Positions 18,868-27,840 are shown, counted from the stretch's first letter. The stretch is DNA of 64,000 nucleotides from Pantoea ananatis LMG 2665 (GCF_000710035.2 NZ_JMJJ01000007.1:124001-188000); one strand, 5' to 3'. Program-made: numbers and translations. The notes: a model not told the origin generated them from the sequence alone.

Positions 18868-19764
18868 ATGAACAACGATAACGTAAAGCTGGCGATAGCG
18901 CCCATTGGCTGGACAAATGATGATATGCCCGAGCTGGGCAGCGAGAATACTTTTCAGCAAACCGTCAGCGAGATGGCACTGGCGGGCTTCTCAGGAAGTG
19001 AAGTGGGTAGCAAATACCCACGCGATCCTGCCATTCTCAAGCCAATGCTCGATATTCGCGGCATTCAGATCTGCAACGCCTGGTTCAGCACATTTTTTGC
19101 GCAGGGTGACAAAGACGAGACCCTTGAGGGTTTTACGGCGCACATGAATTTTCTCTATGAAATGGGTGCCCGGGTGATCGGCTGTTCAGAGCAGAGTAAA
19201 AGTATTCAGGGCACAGCACGGGCAGTGTTCGATCACAAACCGGTGTTTAACGATGACGAGTGGCAGAGAACGGCGGAAGGCTACAATACGCTTGCCGACC
19301 TTGCCGCCGCGAAAGGGATGCGCGTTTGCCTGCACCACCATATGGGCACCGGCATTCAGACGCCCGCGGAAATCGACCGTTTCATGGCGCTCACGCATGA
19401 CAATGTCGGTTTACTCTATGATACCGGCCACATCTATTATTCTGAAGGCTCACAGGACGTGATGCTGGCAGTGCTGAAAACCCATCTGCCGCGCATTTTC
19501 CACGTTCATCTGAAAGACGTGCGGGATGAGATTGTCGCAGAAGTGCGTGACCAGCACCTGTCGTTTCTGGACGGTGTGAAAAAGGGCACCTTCACCGTTC
19601 CAGGCGACGGCGTGATTGATTTTAAACCGGTTTTCAAAATTCTTGATGACTACGGCTATCAAGGCTGGATGGTGGTTGAGGCTGAACAGGATCCTGCGTT
19701 GGCCAATCCGTTCGAGTACGCGGTAAAGGCAAGAAAATATATTCGGGAGAATACCGGACTGTAA
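18868..19764 (+). CDS. iolE: IolE, myo-inosose-2 dehydratase
   Basis: Dehydrates scyllo-inosose to the dione used by IolD; 298 aa of the xylose-isomerase-like TIM-barrel family. Family stretches are [14 protein letters not shown] near the start, [28 protein letters not shown] and FHVHLKDVR, which hold the metal-binding His, Asp and Glu residues. It follows iolG by 25 bases. Confidence 0.95.
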   Translation: MNNDNVKLAIAPIGWTNDDMPELGSENTFQQTVSEMALAGFSGSEVGSKYPRDPAILKPMLDIRGIQICNAWFSTFFAQGDKDETLEGFTAHMNFLYEMGARVIGCSEQSKSIQGTARAVFDHKPVFNDDEWQRTAEGYNTLADLAAAKGMRVCLHHHMGTGIQTPAEIDRFMALTHDNVGLLYDTGHIYYSEGSQDVMLAVLKTHLPRIFHVHLKDVRDEIVAEVRDQHLSFLDGVKKGTFTVPGDGVIDFKPVFKILDDYGYQGWMVVEAEQDPALANPFEYAVKARKYIRENTGL

Positions 19765-19887
19765 GACTATCATCCGCCCTGAAGAGAATGATCAGGTCTT
19801 GTGTAAGGCTGTGCCCTCATCGGATGCAGCCTGTTATAGTGGCCAGCTCGCCCGCGCGTCGCCCCTGTCGCGGTGAATCTGTGAGTC

Positions 19888-19942
19888 ATTTCATAAACCA
19901 ATGAAATAAAAGCTGCATACATAACAAAAAAATGAAATTTTC
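19888..19942 (+). promoter_or_regulatory. Candidate operator pair upstream of iolR
   Basis: A perfect inverted repeat ATTTCAT-N6-ATGAAAT spans 19888-19907, and an imperfect palindrome GAAATTTTC lies at 19934-19942, 62-116 bases before iolR. The half-site matches those before iolD and mmsA, suggesting autoregulation by IolR. Inferred from the shared motif. Confidence 0.5.
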
Positions 19943-20003
19943 CAACCATCTGATATCATAGCGTTCATTATCCAGCCACGTTTTCCGCAAATGAGCAGAT
20001 GTC

Positions 20004-20855
20004 ATGAGTAATAATCCCTCCCAACTTTCACTGCTGCAGGACGAGATTCGCCGTCGCTACGAAACGCTGAGCAAGCGTCTGAAGCAGGTGGCTCGTTATA
20101 TCCTTGATAACAGTAACAGTATTGCTTTTGACACCGTGGCCTCTATTGCGCAGCAGGCTGACGTTCCGCCATCTACGCTGATTCGCTTTGCTAATGCATT
20201 TGGCTTCAGCGGTTTCAATGAAATGAAACAGGTTTTTCGTCAGCATCTGATGGAAGAGACCGTCAACTATACAGAACGAGCGCGGCTGTTTCGTCAGACA
20301 GCAGCGGACGATGCTGCGAATTCGCCCGAAAGTCCGGCTGAAATTCTCAATGTTTTCACCATGGTCAACAGTCAGGCCCTGCAGCAGCTGGCTATGCAGG
20401 TGAGCCCGGACCAGTTAGACAAAACCGTGCAGCTTCTGAACGAAGCCGAAAATGTCTACGTAATCGGCCTTCGGCGGTCGTTTAGCGTTGCCTCTTATTT
20501 AGTGTATGCCCTGCGCCATCTGGAACGCCGTGCCTTCCTGATTGACGGGCTGGGCGGCATGTTTACAGAACAGCTTAATCTGGTCACGCCCAAAGATGTG
20601 GTGATTGCCATCAGCTGTTCACCCTATGCAAGGGAGGCGGTAGAAGTGGTCGAGTTGGGGGCCAAACGCGGTGCCAGCTTAATCGCGATCACTGACAGCC
20701 AGGTCAGCCCACTTGCCGCCTTCAGTGACGTCTGTTTCGTTGTACGCGAAGCCCAGGTTGACGGTTTTCGCTCTCAGGTTGCCTCGCTGTGCCTGGCACA
20801 AACGCTGGCCGTATCCCTGGCGCTGGCGAATGCGCAGTCCGGTCAGCTCTCCTGA
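20004..20855 (+). CDS. iolR: IolR, MurR/RpiR-family regulator of the inositol cluster
   Basis: Probable repressor of inositol catabolism, 283 aa. The N-terminal HTH_6 domain (about 8-85) contains FDTVASIAQQADVPPSTLIRF. A C-terminal SIS sugar-phosphate-sensing domain follows (about 130-265; VIGLRRSFSVASYLVYAL, DVVIAISCSPYAREAVE). RpiR-type IolR proteins usually sense a phosphorylated pathway intermediate. It lies downstream of iolDGE with its own operator-bearing promoter. The symbol is assigned by family and location. Confidence 0.85.
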   Translation: MSNNPSQLSLLQDEIRRRYETLSKRLKQVARYILDNSNSIAFDTVASIAQQADVPPSTLIRFANAFGFSGFNEMKQVFRQHLMEETVNYTERARLFRQTAADDAANSPESPAEILNVFTMVNSQALQQLAMQVSPDQLDKTVQLLNEAENVYVIGLRRSFSVASYLVYALRHLERRAFLIDGLGGMFTEQLNLVTPKDVVIAISCSPYAREAVEVVELGAKRGASLIAITDSQVSPLAAFSDVCFVVREAQVDGFRSQVASLCLAQTLAVSLALANAQSGQLS

Positions 20856-21002
20856 CATGCCGCCAGCTGCGGCGGCTCTGCTTACAGGTCATACCTGAAC
20901 CATGATACACGCGCCCTCAATAAAGCCGGGAGCATAACGCCCCCGCGCGTCCCGGCAAGAAACGCCCTCTGCAGCAACAAAAACGCAGTCCTCAGGCTCA
21001 AT

Positions 21003-21032
21003 GCTGGTCACTTAGGTGACCAGCTTTTTTTT
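21003..21032 (+). terminator. Strong rho-independent terminator (iolR end or small RNA 3' end)
   Basis: GCTGGTCAC (21003-21011) pairs perfectly with GTGACCAGC (21016-21024) around a TTAG loop, followed by eight T residues (21025-21032). This is a textbook terminator, but it lies 150 bases past the iolR stop, an arrangement also seen for Hfq-dependent small RNAs. Only a weak upstream promoter (CTTACA/TGATAC around 20881-20908) is visible. Confidence 0.85.
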
Positions 21033-21286
21033 ATCGGCATATTTCCGTGATCTTATTCGCAGCTCCCGCGGAAAGTTTCGTTCTCTTCGCCCCGGCAGTA
21101 TCAGCCATCTCGCCTTTTTATACGGCGTTCTCAGTTCGCCCGGAACCGTGCCCGGGGTAACTCATCAGGAGCCGCGATATCTCACTGATGGCTCTGCTGA
21201 GGCTCAGCGGGAATAAGATCAGAGAGCGAACGGGCGCGTTCGGGAGAAGTGGAATGAATGATGCCCAGAGCCTGTGAGAGTTCCAT

Positions 21287-21315
21287 AAAAAAGGGTTCAT
21301 GATGAACATGAACCC
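21287..21315 (-). terminator. Rho-independent terminator of the mmsA-iolB operon
   Basis: GGGTTCATG pairs with CATGAACCC (21293-21315, five-base loop). On the minus strand the stem is followed by TTTTTTATGG. It lies 85 bases past the iolB stop. Confidence 0.85.
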
Positions 21316-21400
21316 CTTTGATCCCTTCCACTGGATCGGTCAACCGGGCCTTAAATGACCCGCATTAGCCCTCAGGCTGCCGTTTTGCTTTCAGCCGTGA

Positions 21401-22219
21401 TTAACGTGACGGATAGCGATCGCTGTTGATCCAGGCATGATCCTGTTCCCAGCTGAATTTCCACAGGCGAACCGGCCCTGCCATAACGTTAAGGTAGTAA
21501 TTGTTATAGCCAGCCAGGGTTGCTACAGGATGGTAACCGCGCGGTACGGTGACGACATCCCGGTTATAAACAGCCATGCACTCATCCAGAGAACGATCGT
21601 CCGTATAAACGCGCTGCATCGCGAAGCCCTGTTCGGGTTCAAAACGGTGGTAATAGGTTTCTTCCAGATAGGTTTCGTTCTCGCTGTTTTCCTGGTCGTG
21701 CTTGTGACTCGGATACGAACTGGTATTGCCCTCATCGGTAAACACTTCCACCACCAGCAAGCTATTTGCCGGTTCACTGTCCGGCAGAATGTTGTGCACA
21801 AGTCGCTGGTTGTGGCCTTTGCCGCGCCGCTCAACGCCGACATCTTCTGGCGCAATCAGTCGGGCGGGCAGGTTGTCGCCCTGCCCCGGTGCCTTGCAGA
21901 CCGCCAGCTCAAGATCGCTGTCCGCTCTTACCGTCACTGCATCATCATGAGGGACATACACGGAATAAGGCGGCGTACGTTCAAACGGCGACATTCGCTT
22001 ACCTAACCCCGGAAAGTTTGCATGACGCGTGCTAATCGAGGCCAGGCCTGCCACCAGCACCAGGCAAAGCTCGCTGTCACCGCTGGTCATGTCGAGCGTC
22101 TGTCCTTGTTTTAACAGGAAAGACTCGAAACCCACATAGCGCCAGCCCGCACTGTCTGGCGTTACCTGCTGTATGCGCCCCTGCTCATCGGGTTGTTTTA
22201 CCTTTGAGAGTAATGACAT
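21401..22219 (-). CDS. iolB: IolB, 5-deoxy-glucuronate isomerase
   Basis: Isomerises 5-deoxy-glucuronate to 2-deoxy-5-keto-gluconate, the IolC substrate; 272 aa bicupin fold. The metal-binding motif SSYPSHKHD and LEETYYHRFEPEQGFAMQR are characteristic. The second cupin holds YHPVATLAGYNNYYLNVMAG. Starts at ATG 22219 behind AGGAGACGGCGG. Cotranscribed after mmsA (57-base gap). Confidence 0.95.
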   Translation of the reverse strand: MSLLSKVKQPDEQGRIQQVTPDSAGWRYVGFESFLLKQGQTLDMTSGDSELCLVLVAGLASISTRHANFPGLGKRMSPFERTPPYSVYVPHDDAVTVRADSDLELAVCKAPGQGDNLPARLIAPEDVGVERRGKGHNQRLVHNILPDSEPANSLLVVEVFTDEGNTSSYPSHKHDQENSENETYLEETYYHRFEPEQGFAMQRVYTDDRSLDECMAVYNRDVVTVPRGYHPVATLAGYNNYYLNVMAGPVRLWKFSWEQDHAWINSDRYPSR

Positions 22220-22276
22220 CCGCCGTCTCCTAATCCATCGCCCTTTATCGTCAATACGCTGTCACTCAGCGCCCAC

Positions 22277-23782
22277 TCAACCCAACGTCGGCATACTGAA
22301 TTCAGAAACCGTTTGCTGGCCGCTCGGCCAACGGACGGTCGCTGTTTTCATGCGCGTATAAAAACGTACGCCGTCCGGACCGTGGACATTCAGTGCGCCA
22401 AACACCGAGCGCTTCCAGCCACCAAAACTGTGGAATGCCATTGGCACCGGCACGGGCACGTTGACGCCGACCATTCCGGCTTCGACGTTTTGGACAAATT
22501 CACGCGCCGTGTGACCATTACTGGTAAAAATGGCGCTGCCGTTGCCGAATTCGTGACTGTTAACCAGTTTCAGCGCACTGTCGTAATCCGGCGCGCGCAT
22601 GATGCTCAGCACCGGGCCAAAGATTTCTTCACGCCAGATCACCATCTCTGGGGTTACGTGATCGAATAACGTTCCACCGACATAGTAGCCGTCCTCATAA
22701 CCTGCAACCTTCTGGTGACGACCATCCACAACCAGCGTTGCCCCTTCCTGCTCGCCGATGTCGATATAACCCAGCACTTTCTTCTGATGGGCGGCCGAAA
22801 CGACAGGCCCCATTTCATTCTCGTCACTGCCCTTACTCATGCCCGGCCCGACGCGTAATGCTTTAATCAGCGGCGTCAGGCGCGAAATCAGTTTATCGGC
22901 GGTGTCATCGCCTACTGCGACCACGACAGGCAACGCCATGCAGCGTTCACCCGCCGAGCCAAATGCGCCCCCCATGATGGCATTGACCGTGGCGTCCAGG
23001 TCAGCATCAGGCATGACGATAGCGTGGTTTTTGGCCGCGCCAAATGCCTGCACGCGTTTGCCGTGCGCGCTGGCCGTTTTGTAAATGTGCTCAGCCACAC
23101 CCGACGAACCCACAAAGCTAACGGCCGCGATACGGGGATCTTTGTAAAGCTGTTCTGCATTCTCATTCGAACTGTGTACCACGTTGAAAACGCCATCCGG
23201 CAGGCCCGCTTCTTTCAGTAACTCCGCCATGCGCACGGCGGCAGACGGATCCAGCGCCGGGGGTTTAAGTACAAAGGTGTTGCCGCAGGCCAGGGCAATA
23301 GGGAACATCCACAGTGGCACCATGGCGGGGAAATTGAAGGGGGTAATCCCTGCAACCACGCCGACCGGCTGCATGAGCGAGTAGCTGTCTACGCCGCCGC
23401 CCACGTTAGGCGAGTTCTCCCCCTTAAGCAGGTGAGGAATGCCGCAGGCGAACTCAATCACCTCAATCCCGCGCGTCAGTTCACCCAACGCATCAGACCA
23501 GACTTTGCCGTGCTCGGACACGATCAGCGCCGCCAGCTCATCACGATGTTGTTCCATTAAGGCTTTAAAGTTGAACATCACGCGTGCGCGGCGCAGCGGG
23601 GCGGTTTTGGACCAGGCAGGAAAGGCTGCATGCGCCACGTCGATTGCCTGGGCCACTTCGTCTGCGCTGCATTGGGTAAGTTCACGGATCACCTTGCCGG
23701 TTGCCGGATCGAACACAGGAATGGTTTCGTTGCTGGCACTGAACGTGGTTTTACCGCCAATAAAATTTCCTACGATAGTCAT
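22277..23782 (-). CDS. mmsA: MmsA/IolA, CoA-acylating methylmalonate/malonate-semialdehyde dehydrogenase
   Basis: Final step of the pathway: malonate semialdehyde plus CoA and NAD to acetyl-CoA and CO2; 501 aa aldehyde-dehydrogenase fold. The start at 23782 (MTIVGNFIGG) has GAGGCAACATC upstream; 28 further in-frame codons are rejected. Visible motifs: VGVVAGITPFNFPAMVPLWM, SFVGSSGVAEHIY and the catalytic cysteine in GSAGERCMA. IWREEIFGPVLSIMR is also typical. First gene of the mmsA-iolB operon. Confidence 0.95.
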   Translation of the reverse strand: MTIVGNFIGGKTTFSASNETIPVFDPATGKVIRELTQCSADEVAQAIDVAHAAFPAWSKTAPLRRARVMFNFKALMEQHRDELAALIVSEHGKVWSDALGELTRGIEVIEFACGIPHLLKGENSPNVGGGVDSYSLMQPVGVVAGITPFNFPAMVPLWMFPIALACGNTFVLKPPALDPSAAVRMAELLKEAGLPDGVFNVVHSSNENAEQLYKDPRIAAVSFVGSSGVAEHIYKTASAHGKRVQAFGAAKNHAIVMPDADLDATVNAIMGGAFGSAGERCMALPVVVAVGDDTADKLISRLTPLIKALRVGPGMSKGSDENEMGPVVSAAHQKKVLGYIDIGEQEGATLVVDGRHQKVAGYEDGYYVGGTLFDHVTPEMVIWREEIFGPVLSIMRAPDYDSALKLVNSHEFGNGSAIFTSNGHTAREFVQNVEAGMVGVNVPVPVPMAFHSFGGWKRSVFGALNVHGPDGVRFYTRMKTATVRWPSGQQTVSEFSMPTLG

Positions 23783-23891
23783 GATGTTGCCTCTTTGGTA
23801 TGTACGGTTCCAGCAGGCAAAGCACAAGAAGTGGCATGCTGGCTGGGCAGGAAAAGCCAAAAGCATGCTGAGAAGCTATTACAATGGAATA

Positions 23892-24159
23892 AATTTTTCA
23901 AATAAATATTTTTGAAAAATTACTTTTTAGCGGGGCAGATCGCATTTTTGCATGTCGCTCTGAACGGCTCGCCAGCAATGGCTTTACATGACTTGTCTGG
24001 GGGGAAGTTAGTGCCTGTATGCTGTGACGACAAGCGCCAGCGTGAAGCCTGCACTGATGCGGTCGTCCCTTCCCGGTCAGGCGTCAAAATAAGCAGGGAG
24101 AGACAAAACACCGCCTTCCTTTTAAGTTTCATTAAATCGCATAGTGAAATGAACATTTC
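23892..24159. promoter_or_regulatory. Inverted repeats in the mmsA upstream region
   Basis: AATTTTTCAAA (23892-23902) and TTTGAAAAATT (23911-23921) form a perfect 11-base inverted repeat with an 8-base spacer, 110 bases before mmsA. A second element, GAAAT-GAAC-ATTTC, lies at 24146-24159. Both contain the TGAAA/TTTCA half-site seen before iolR and iolD and are candidate IolR operators for mmsA-iolB. The rest of the 23783-24236 gap shows no gene. Confidence 0.45.
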
Positions 24160-24236
24160 TTTTTGCGCGCCTCTTGCCCTCAGCCTGCCTTTGACAAGGT
24201 TAACTCTGCTGGCGCAACGCCCTTAACCCAAACTGG

Positions 24237-24253
24237 TGCACGACAGTGGTGCA
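24237..24253 (+). promoter_or_regulatory. NtrC-type enhancer site
   Basis: TGCAC-N7-GTGCA (24237-24253, spacer GACAGTG) matches the 17-base dyad of the enteric NtrC site as I remember it from glnA, including the TGGTGCA right half. It lies about 165-180 bases upstream of a sigma-54 promoter signature. Confidence 0.6.
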
Positions 24254-24290
24254 AAATCCCTCAACCACGGCCATTTTCTGAACCAATAAT

Positions 24291-24311
24291 TTCCTGATTG
24301 CAAATCAGGAA
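24291..24311. promoter_or_regulatory. 21-base palindrome upstream of the purine permease
   Basis: TTCCTGATT and AATCAGGAA are perfect complements separated by three bases, giving an operator-like dyad between the NtrC-type site and the sigma-54 promoter. No regulator is recognised. Confidence 0.45.
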
Positions 24312-24414
24312 TCATGTGTTTCACAGCTTACCGCCTTTCCTGCATCGCAGGGTAACGGTCTATCTTTTTGATTATTAGCACTATTTATGAGATTCCTCGA
24401 CACAACGCAAAACC

Positions 24415-24430
24415 TGGCCTGCTTTATGCA
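24415..24430 (+). promoter_or_regulatory. Sigma-54 promoter of the purine permease
   Basis: TGGCCTGCTTTATGCA has the -24 GG (24416-24417) and -12 GC (24428-24429) exactly ten bases apart, with TGGC and TGCA extensions matching the sigma-54 consensus. Transcription would start near 24441, about 27 bases before the coding region. Confidence 0.55.
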
Positions 24431-24467
24431 ATATCGTCGGACCTCCCTGCACCCGAAAGAGATAATC

Positions 24468-25847
24468 ATGTCTGACCCAAAAAACAGCGGCTTACTGTAC
24501 GGACTGGACCAGCGAATCCCACCACTTCAGGCTTTCTTCAGCGCTTCACAGCATGTGCTGGCGGGCCTGGTTGGCATTATTACGCCCCCGTTGCTGATCG
24601 GCACGGCGCTGGGTCTGGATGCGTGGCTGCCTTATTTGATCAGCATGTCGCTCCTTGCCTCCGGCATCGGGACGTTTCTGCAGTCAAACCGGGTATGGGG
24701 CATAGGTGCCGGCATGATATGCATGCAGGGCACCAGTTTTGCCTTTCTTGGTGTGGCCATCTCCGGCGGCCTGTGGGTCAAAGCACAGGGCGGCAGTCCA
24801 GAAGACATCATGGCGATGCTGTTTGGCGTCAACTTTGTCGCGGCGCTGGTGCCGGTCATCGTCAGCCGCTTCATCGATACCTTAAAGCGGGTCTTTACGC
24901 CGGTGGTGACGGGGAGCGTGATTGCGCTGATTGGTATCAGCCTGATCAAAGTCAGTGTGATTAACTGGTGCGGCGGTGAGAAAGCCCAGGATTTTGCCAG
25001 CCTCAGTAACCTGGCGCTGGGTGCGTTAACGCTTGGCGTCATCGTTGTGCTGAGCTGCTCCGGTAACCGCTGGCTACGCCTTTCATCGGTCGTGGCCGGC
25101 ATCGCAGCAGGCTGTATTGCCGCTGCCCTGAGTGGCAAATTTCAGGTTCACGATCTGGGCGAGAGCGTCTTTCGTTTACCCTCTCTGTTTCCGTTTGGCT
25201 TTCACTTCAACAGTACGCTTTTCATTCCGGTGGTGCTGGTCTCTCTGGTCTGCATCATCGAGGCGGTGGGCGATCTTACTGCTAACAGCCTGATTTCCGG
25301 TAAATCTATTACCGACAAGACCTTTAGCGCCCGTCTCAAGGGCGGCATTCTGGCAGACGGACTGAGCTGCATGATTGCGGCGATGCTGAGCGCCTTTCCC
25401 AACACCACCTTTGCGCAAAATAACGGCGTGATCCAGATGACGGGCGTGGCGAGTCGTTTTGTCGGCCGTTACGTCGGCGTCATTCTTATCCTGCTGGGGC
25501 TGTTTCCGCCTTTCAGCGAAGCGCTGCGTCAGATTCCCACACCGGTGCTGGGGGGAGCCACAATGGTGATGTTCGGCTGCGTCGTCACGGCGGGGATTCG
25601 CATCCTAAGTCAGGCTCCGCTAACGCGCAGGGAAATACTGATTGTCGGTCTGGCGTTTAGTTTCGGGCTGGGAATCGAATCCGTTCCCGCTTCGCTTTCC
25701 CATCTGCCGCCCATGTTTGAGAATCTGTTTGGCTCCGCGGCCACCACCGGCGGCCTGGTCGCCATTGTCCTGAATCTTCTCATTCCTGGCGCAGACAAGC
25801 CGGCACGTGAAGAAGTAGAAGAGGGCGAATCCGCACAGTCATTATAA
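24468..25847 (+). CDS. NCS2-family purine (probably xanthine) permease
   Basis: Proton-coupled nucleobase importer of the NCS2 family with about twelve or more membrane helices, 459 aa from the ATG at 24468 (27 upstream codons rejected). Family signatures are QGTSFAFLGVAISGG, the substrate-site glutamate in VCIIEAVGDLTA and TTFAQNNGVIQMTGVASR. The C-terminal half, including IPTPVLGGATMVMFG, resembles E. coli XanP and XanQ more than the urate carrier UacT, so xanthine is likely. The NtrC/sigma-54 signals suggest purine scavenging for nitrogen. Not related to inositol by function; it shares the same insertion between dcrB and yhhT. Confidence 0.85.
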   Translation: MSDPKNSGLLYGLDQRIPPLQAFFSASQHVLAGLVGIITPPLLIGTALGLDAWLPYLISMSLLASGIGTFLQSNRVWGIGAGMICMQGTSFAFLGVAISGGLWVKAQGGSPEDIMAMLFGVNFVAALVPVIVSRFIDTLKRVFTPVVTGSVIALIGISLIKVSVINWCGGEKAQDFASLSNLALGALTLGVIVVLSCSGNRWLRLSSVVAGIAAGCIAAALSGKFQVHDLGESVFRLPSLFPFGFHFNSTLFIPVVLVSLVCIIEAVGDLTANSLISGKSITDKTFSARLKGGILADGLSCMIAAMLSAFPNTTFAQNNGVIQMTGVASRFVGRYVGVILILLGLFPPFSEALRQIPTPVLGGATMVMFGCVVTAGIRILSQAPLTRREILIVGLAFSFGLGIESVPASLSHLPPMFENLFGSAATTGGLVAIVLNLLIPGADKPAREEVEEGESAQSL

Positions 25848-25858
25848 TCCTGCCACAT

Positions 25859-25886
25859 TCACCCGCGACGCAGTCGTTGCGGGTGA
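25859..25886 (+). terminator. Hairpin after the purine permease
   Basis: TCACCCGC (25859-25866) pairs with GCGGGTGA (25879-25886), with an inner GAC/GTC pairing, 12 bases after the stop. No clear U-tract follows, so it may be a weak terminator or 3'-stabilising stem. Confidence 0.4.
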
Positions 25887-26112
25887 CCGCCTGTGCGCTC
25901 ATGCCCCCTGCCCTTGATGTCTCCGACAGCTTTCTCACTGGATCCGCCCCAGAATCCTTTAACACCCAGACGGCAACACAGCAGGAAATCCGGCTTATTC
26001 CGCCATTTATCGGGTAAAAAACTCGCCTGATTTACCGTTTCCCTTAACAAATCAGACCGTTACTTTTCCTTCAACTACACTTTCATCAGTTATTTATGCG
26101 TAGAGATACAGA

Positions 26113-27168
26113 ATGAACGCGTTACAGCAGGAAAAAATTGGACAAAATATCTTAATCAAACTCGCGATGCTGGTGATTATCCTTGCCGGGATAAGAGCGG
26201 CCTCCGACATTCTGGTCCCGTTACTTCTGGCGGCCTTTTTTGCCATCGTACTGAATCCGTTAGTCACGATACTGATGCGGCGCGGGCTGCGGCGGGGGTT
26301 GGCGATTACCCTGGTGATTACGGTGATTTTTATCGTGATTCTGCTGCTGGGAGCCATACTGGCAAGCTCGATGAGTGAGTTTTCCGACCTCTATCCTCAA
26401 CTGCGCACCATTATGGAAAAGAAAATGGCGGTGGTTCAGCATCTGGCAGCCAGCATCCATCTCAATATCTCAACCGATGCCCTGGTTCAGCGTTTCGACC
26501 CAAATACCGTTATGAATCTGGCCAGTGTGGCGCTGAGTGGCTTTTCAGGCGCGATGACCAATACCGTGTTACTGATCCTCACCGTGGTCTTTATGCTGTT
26601 TGAGGTGCACCATCTGCCTTATAAAATGCGTAACTCGTTTGTGAACCCCAAAATTCGTATCGCCGGTTTACACAAGGCCTTAAAAGGGGTGACGCATTAC
26701 CTGGCATTGAAGACGCTAATCAGCCTGATCACCGGCATCGCGGTCTGGCTGACGCTCTACCTGCTGGACGTGAAATTTGCGTTACTGTGGGGCGTGGTGG
26801 CCTTTATCCTTAACTTTATTCCCAATATCGGGCCGATTATTGCCGGTATTCCTCCTTTCCTGCAGGCGCTGCTGCTCAACAGCGTGTTTGACGCGGCAAT
26901 GGTGGCGGCGCTGTTTACTGCCATTCACATGGTTTTCGGCAATATGCTTGAGCCACGCATCATGGGGCGCGGTCTGGGCTTATCAACATTGGTGGTGTTT
27001 CTGTCATTGATATTTTGGGGCTGGCTGCTGGGCCCGGTCGGCATGCTGCTGTCCGTTCCTCTGACCAGCATCACTAAAATTTTAATGGAAACTACCCCGG
27101 GCGGGAGCCGTCTGGCCATTATGCTGGGAACCGGCCGCCCCAAGCCTTCGCGGCTGTTAACCAAGTAA
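26113..27168 (+). CDS. yhhT: YhhT, AI-2E-family transporter
   Basis: 351-aa polytopic membrane protein of the AI-2 exporter (PerM/YhhT) family; the E. coli substrate is not established. Conserved stretches are FFAIVLNPLVTILMRRG, VVFMLFEVHHLPYKMR, LKGVTHYLALKTLISLITG, FILNFIPNIGPIIAGIPP and GWLLGPVGMLLSVPLTS. It is the E. coli right neighbour of yhhS, so it marks the right junction of the iol/purine-permease insertion. It converges on the GntR gene, overlapping by 12 bases. Confidence 0.9.
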   Translation: MNALQQEKIGQNILIKLAMLVIILAGIRAASDILVPLLLAAFFAIVLNPLVTILMRRGLRRGLAITLVITVIFIVILLLGAILASSMSEFSDLYPQLRTIMEKKMAVVQHLAASIHLNISTDALVQRFDPNTVMNLASVALSGFSGAMTNTVLLILTVVFMLFEVHHLPYKMRNSFVNPKIRIAGLHKALKGVTHYLALKTLISLITGIAVWLTLYLLDVKFALLWGVVAFILNFIPNIGPIIAGIPPFLQALLLNSVFDAAMVAALFTAIHMVFGNMLEPRIMGRGLGLSTLVVFLSLIFWGWLLGPVGMLLSVPLTSITKILMETTPGGSRLAIMLGTGRPKPSRLLTK

Positions 27169-27840
27169 ACGCTGCTGCACATGCTGCAGATGATCTCTCA
27201 TCGCCGCCTGTGCAGCCTGCTCATCACCGGACGCAATTGCCTCGGCGATGCGCTGATGGTCCGCGTTCATTTCATCTGCAAAGGTATTGTCGGCATAATG
27301 ACGTTCCAGCCGGCGGAAATGGGCGCTGTCGCGTTTGTTCCACAGATTTTCCATCATTTCCCGCAACAGATCATTGCCGCTCATCTCGCTAATCAGCAGA
27401 TGAAAGCCTTTATCCTGCTCGATGAAAGCCGCGTCGTTTTCATTAAATGCCTGGAGCGCTGCGCTAAGGGACAGCAGCTGCTGACGCTGGGCCTCACTGC
27501 CGTTTCGCGCCGCCATGCCCGCCAGCATGCTCTCATAGGCTTCGCGCGCCTGTAGCAGATCCTGCAGGCTGAAGTTCTCGGTTTCTTTGCCTGCTGAAGG
27601 TTGCGGTAAGGTCTGAGCGACAAAAACCCCCGTACCGGTGTGGATGCTGACGTAACCCGTCATCTCCAGCGCTATCAGGGCTTCACGCACCGATGAACGA
27701 CTGACGCCCAGTTGTCGGGCCAGTTCCCGTTCGGGCGGCAGCGCCCCGCCCGGCACGAAATCGCCGCCATGAATGCCCGCAATGATGGCATTAGCAATTT
27801 GCCGATAAAGCCGCTCAGTTTTCAGTACCGCTAACCCCAT
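27157..27840 (-). CDS. FadR-type GntR regulator, UxuR/ExuR-like
   Basis: 227-aa transcription factor. The N-terminal winged helix (about 8-75) contains [21 protein letters not shown] and [16 protein letters not shown]. The C-terminal FCD effector domain has the metal-binding histidine pattern ([35 protein letters not shown]). It is divergent from uxuA, so a role as hexuronate/mannonate-responsive repressor is likely. Starts at ATG 27840 with GGAGAGAG upstream. Confidence 0.8.
   Translation of the reverse strand: MGLAVLKTERLYRQIANAIIAGIHGGDFVPGGALPPERELARQLGVSRSSVREALIALEMTGYVSIHTGTGVFVAQTLPQPSAGKETENFSLQDLLQAREAYESMLAGMAARNGSEAQRQQLLSLSAALQAFNENDAAFIEQDKGFHLLISEMSGNDLLREMMENLWNKRDSAHFRRLERHYADNTFADEMNADHQRIAEAIASGDEQAAQAAMRDHLQHVQQRLLG

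Larger units (their letters stand above)
20856..21400. other. Intergenic region between iolR and iolB
   Basis: About 545 bases with no convincing protein gene. It holds a perfect plus-strand terminator (21003-21032), a minus-strand terminator for iolB (21287-21315), and several GC-rich inverted repeats between them. The segment before the first terminator could be a small RNA; the remainder may be remnant sequence. Confidence 0.5.

Noticed and set aside
23912..24226. 104-codon ORF between mmsA and the purine permease
   Set aside because: No ribosome site, atypical composition, and it overlaps the inverted repeats of the mmsA control region.
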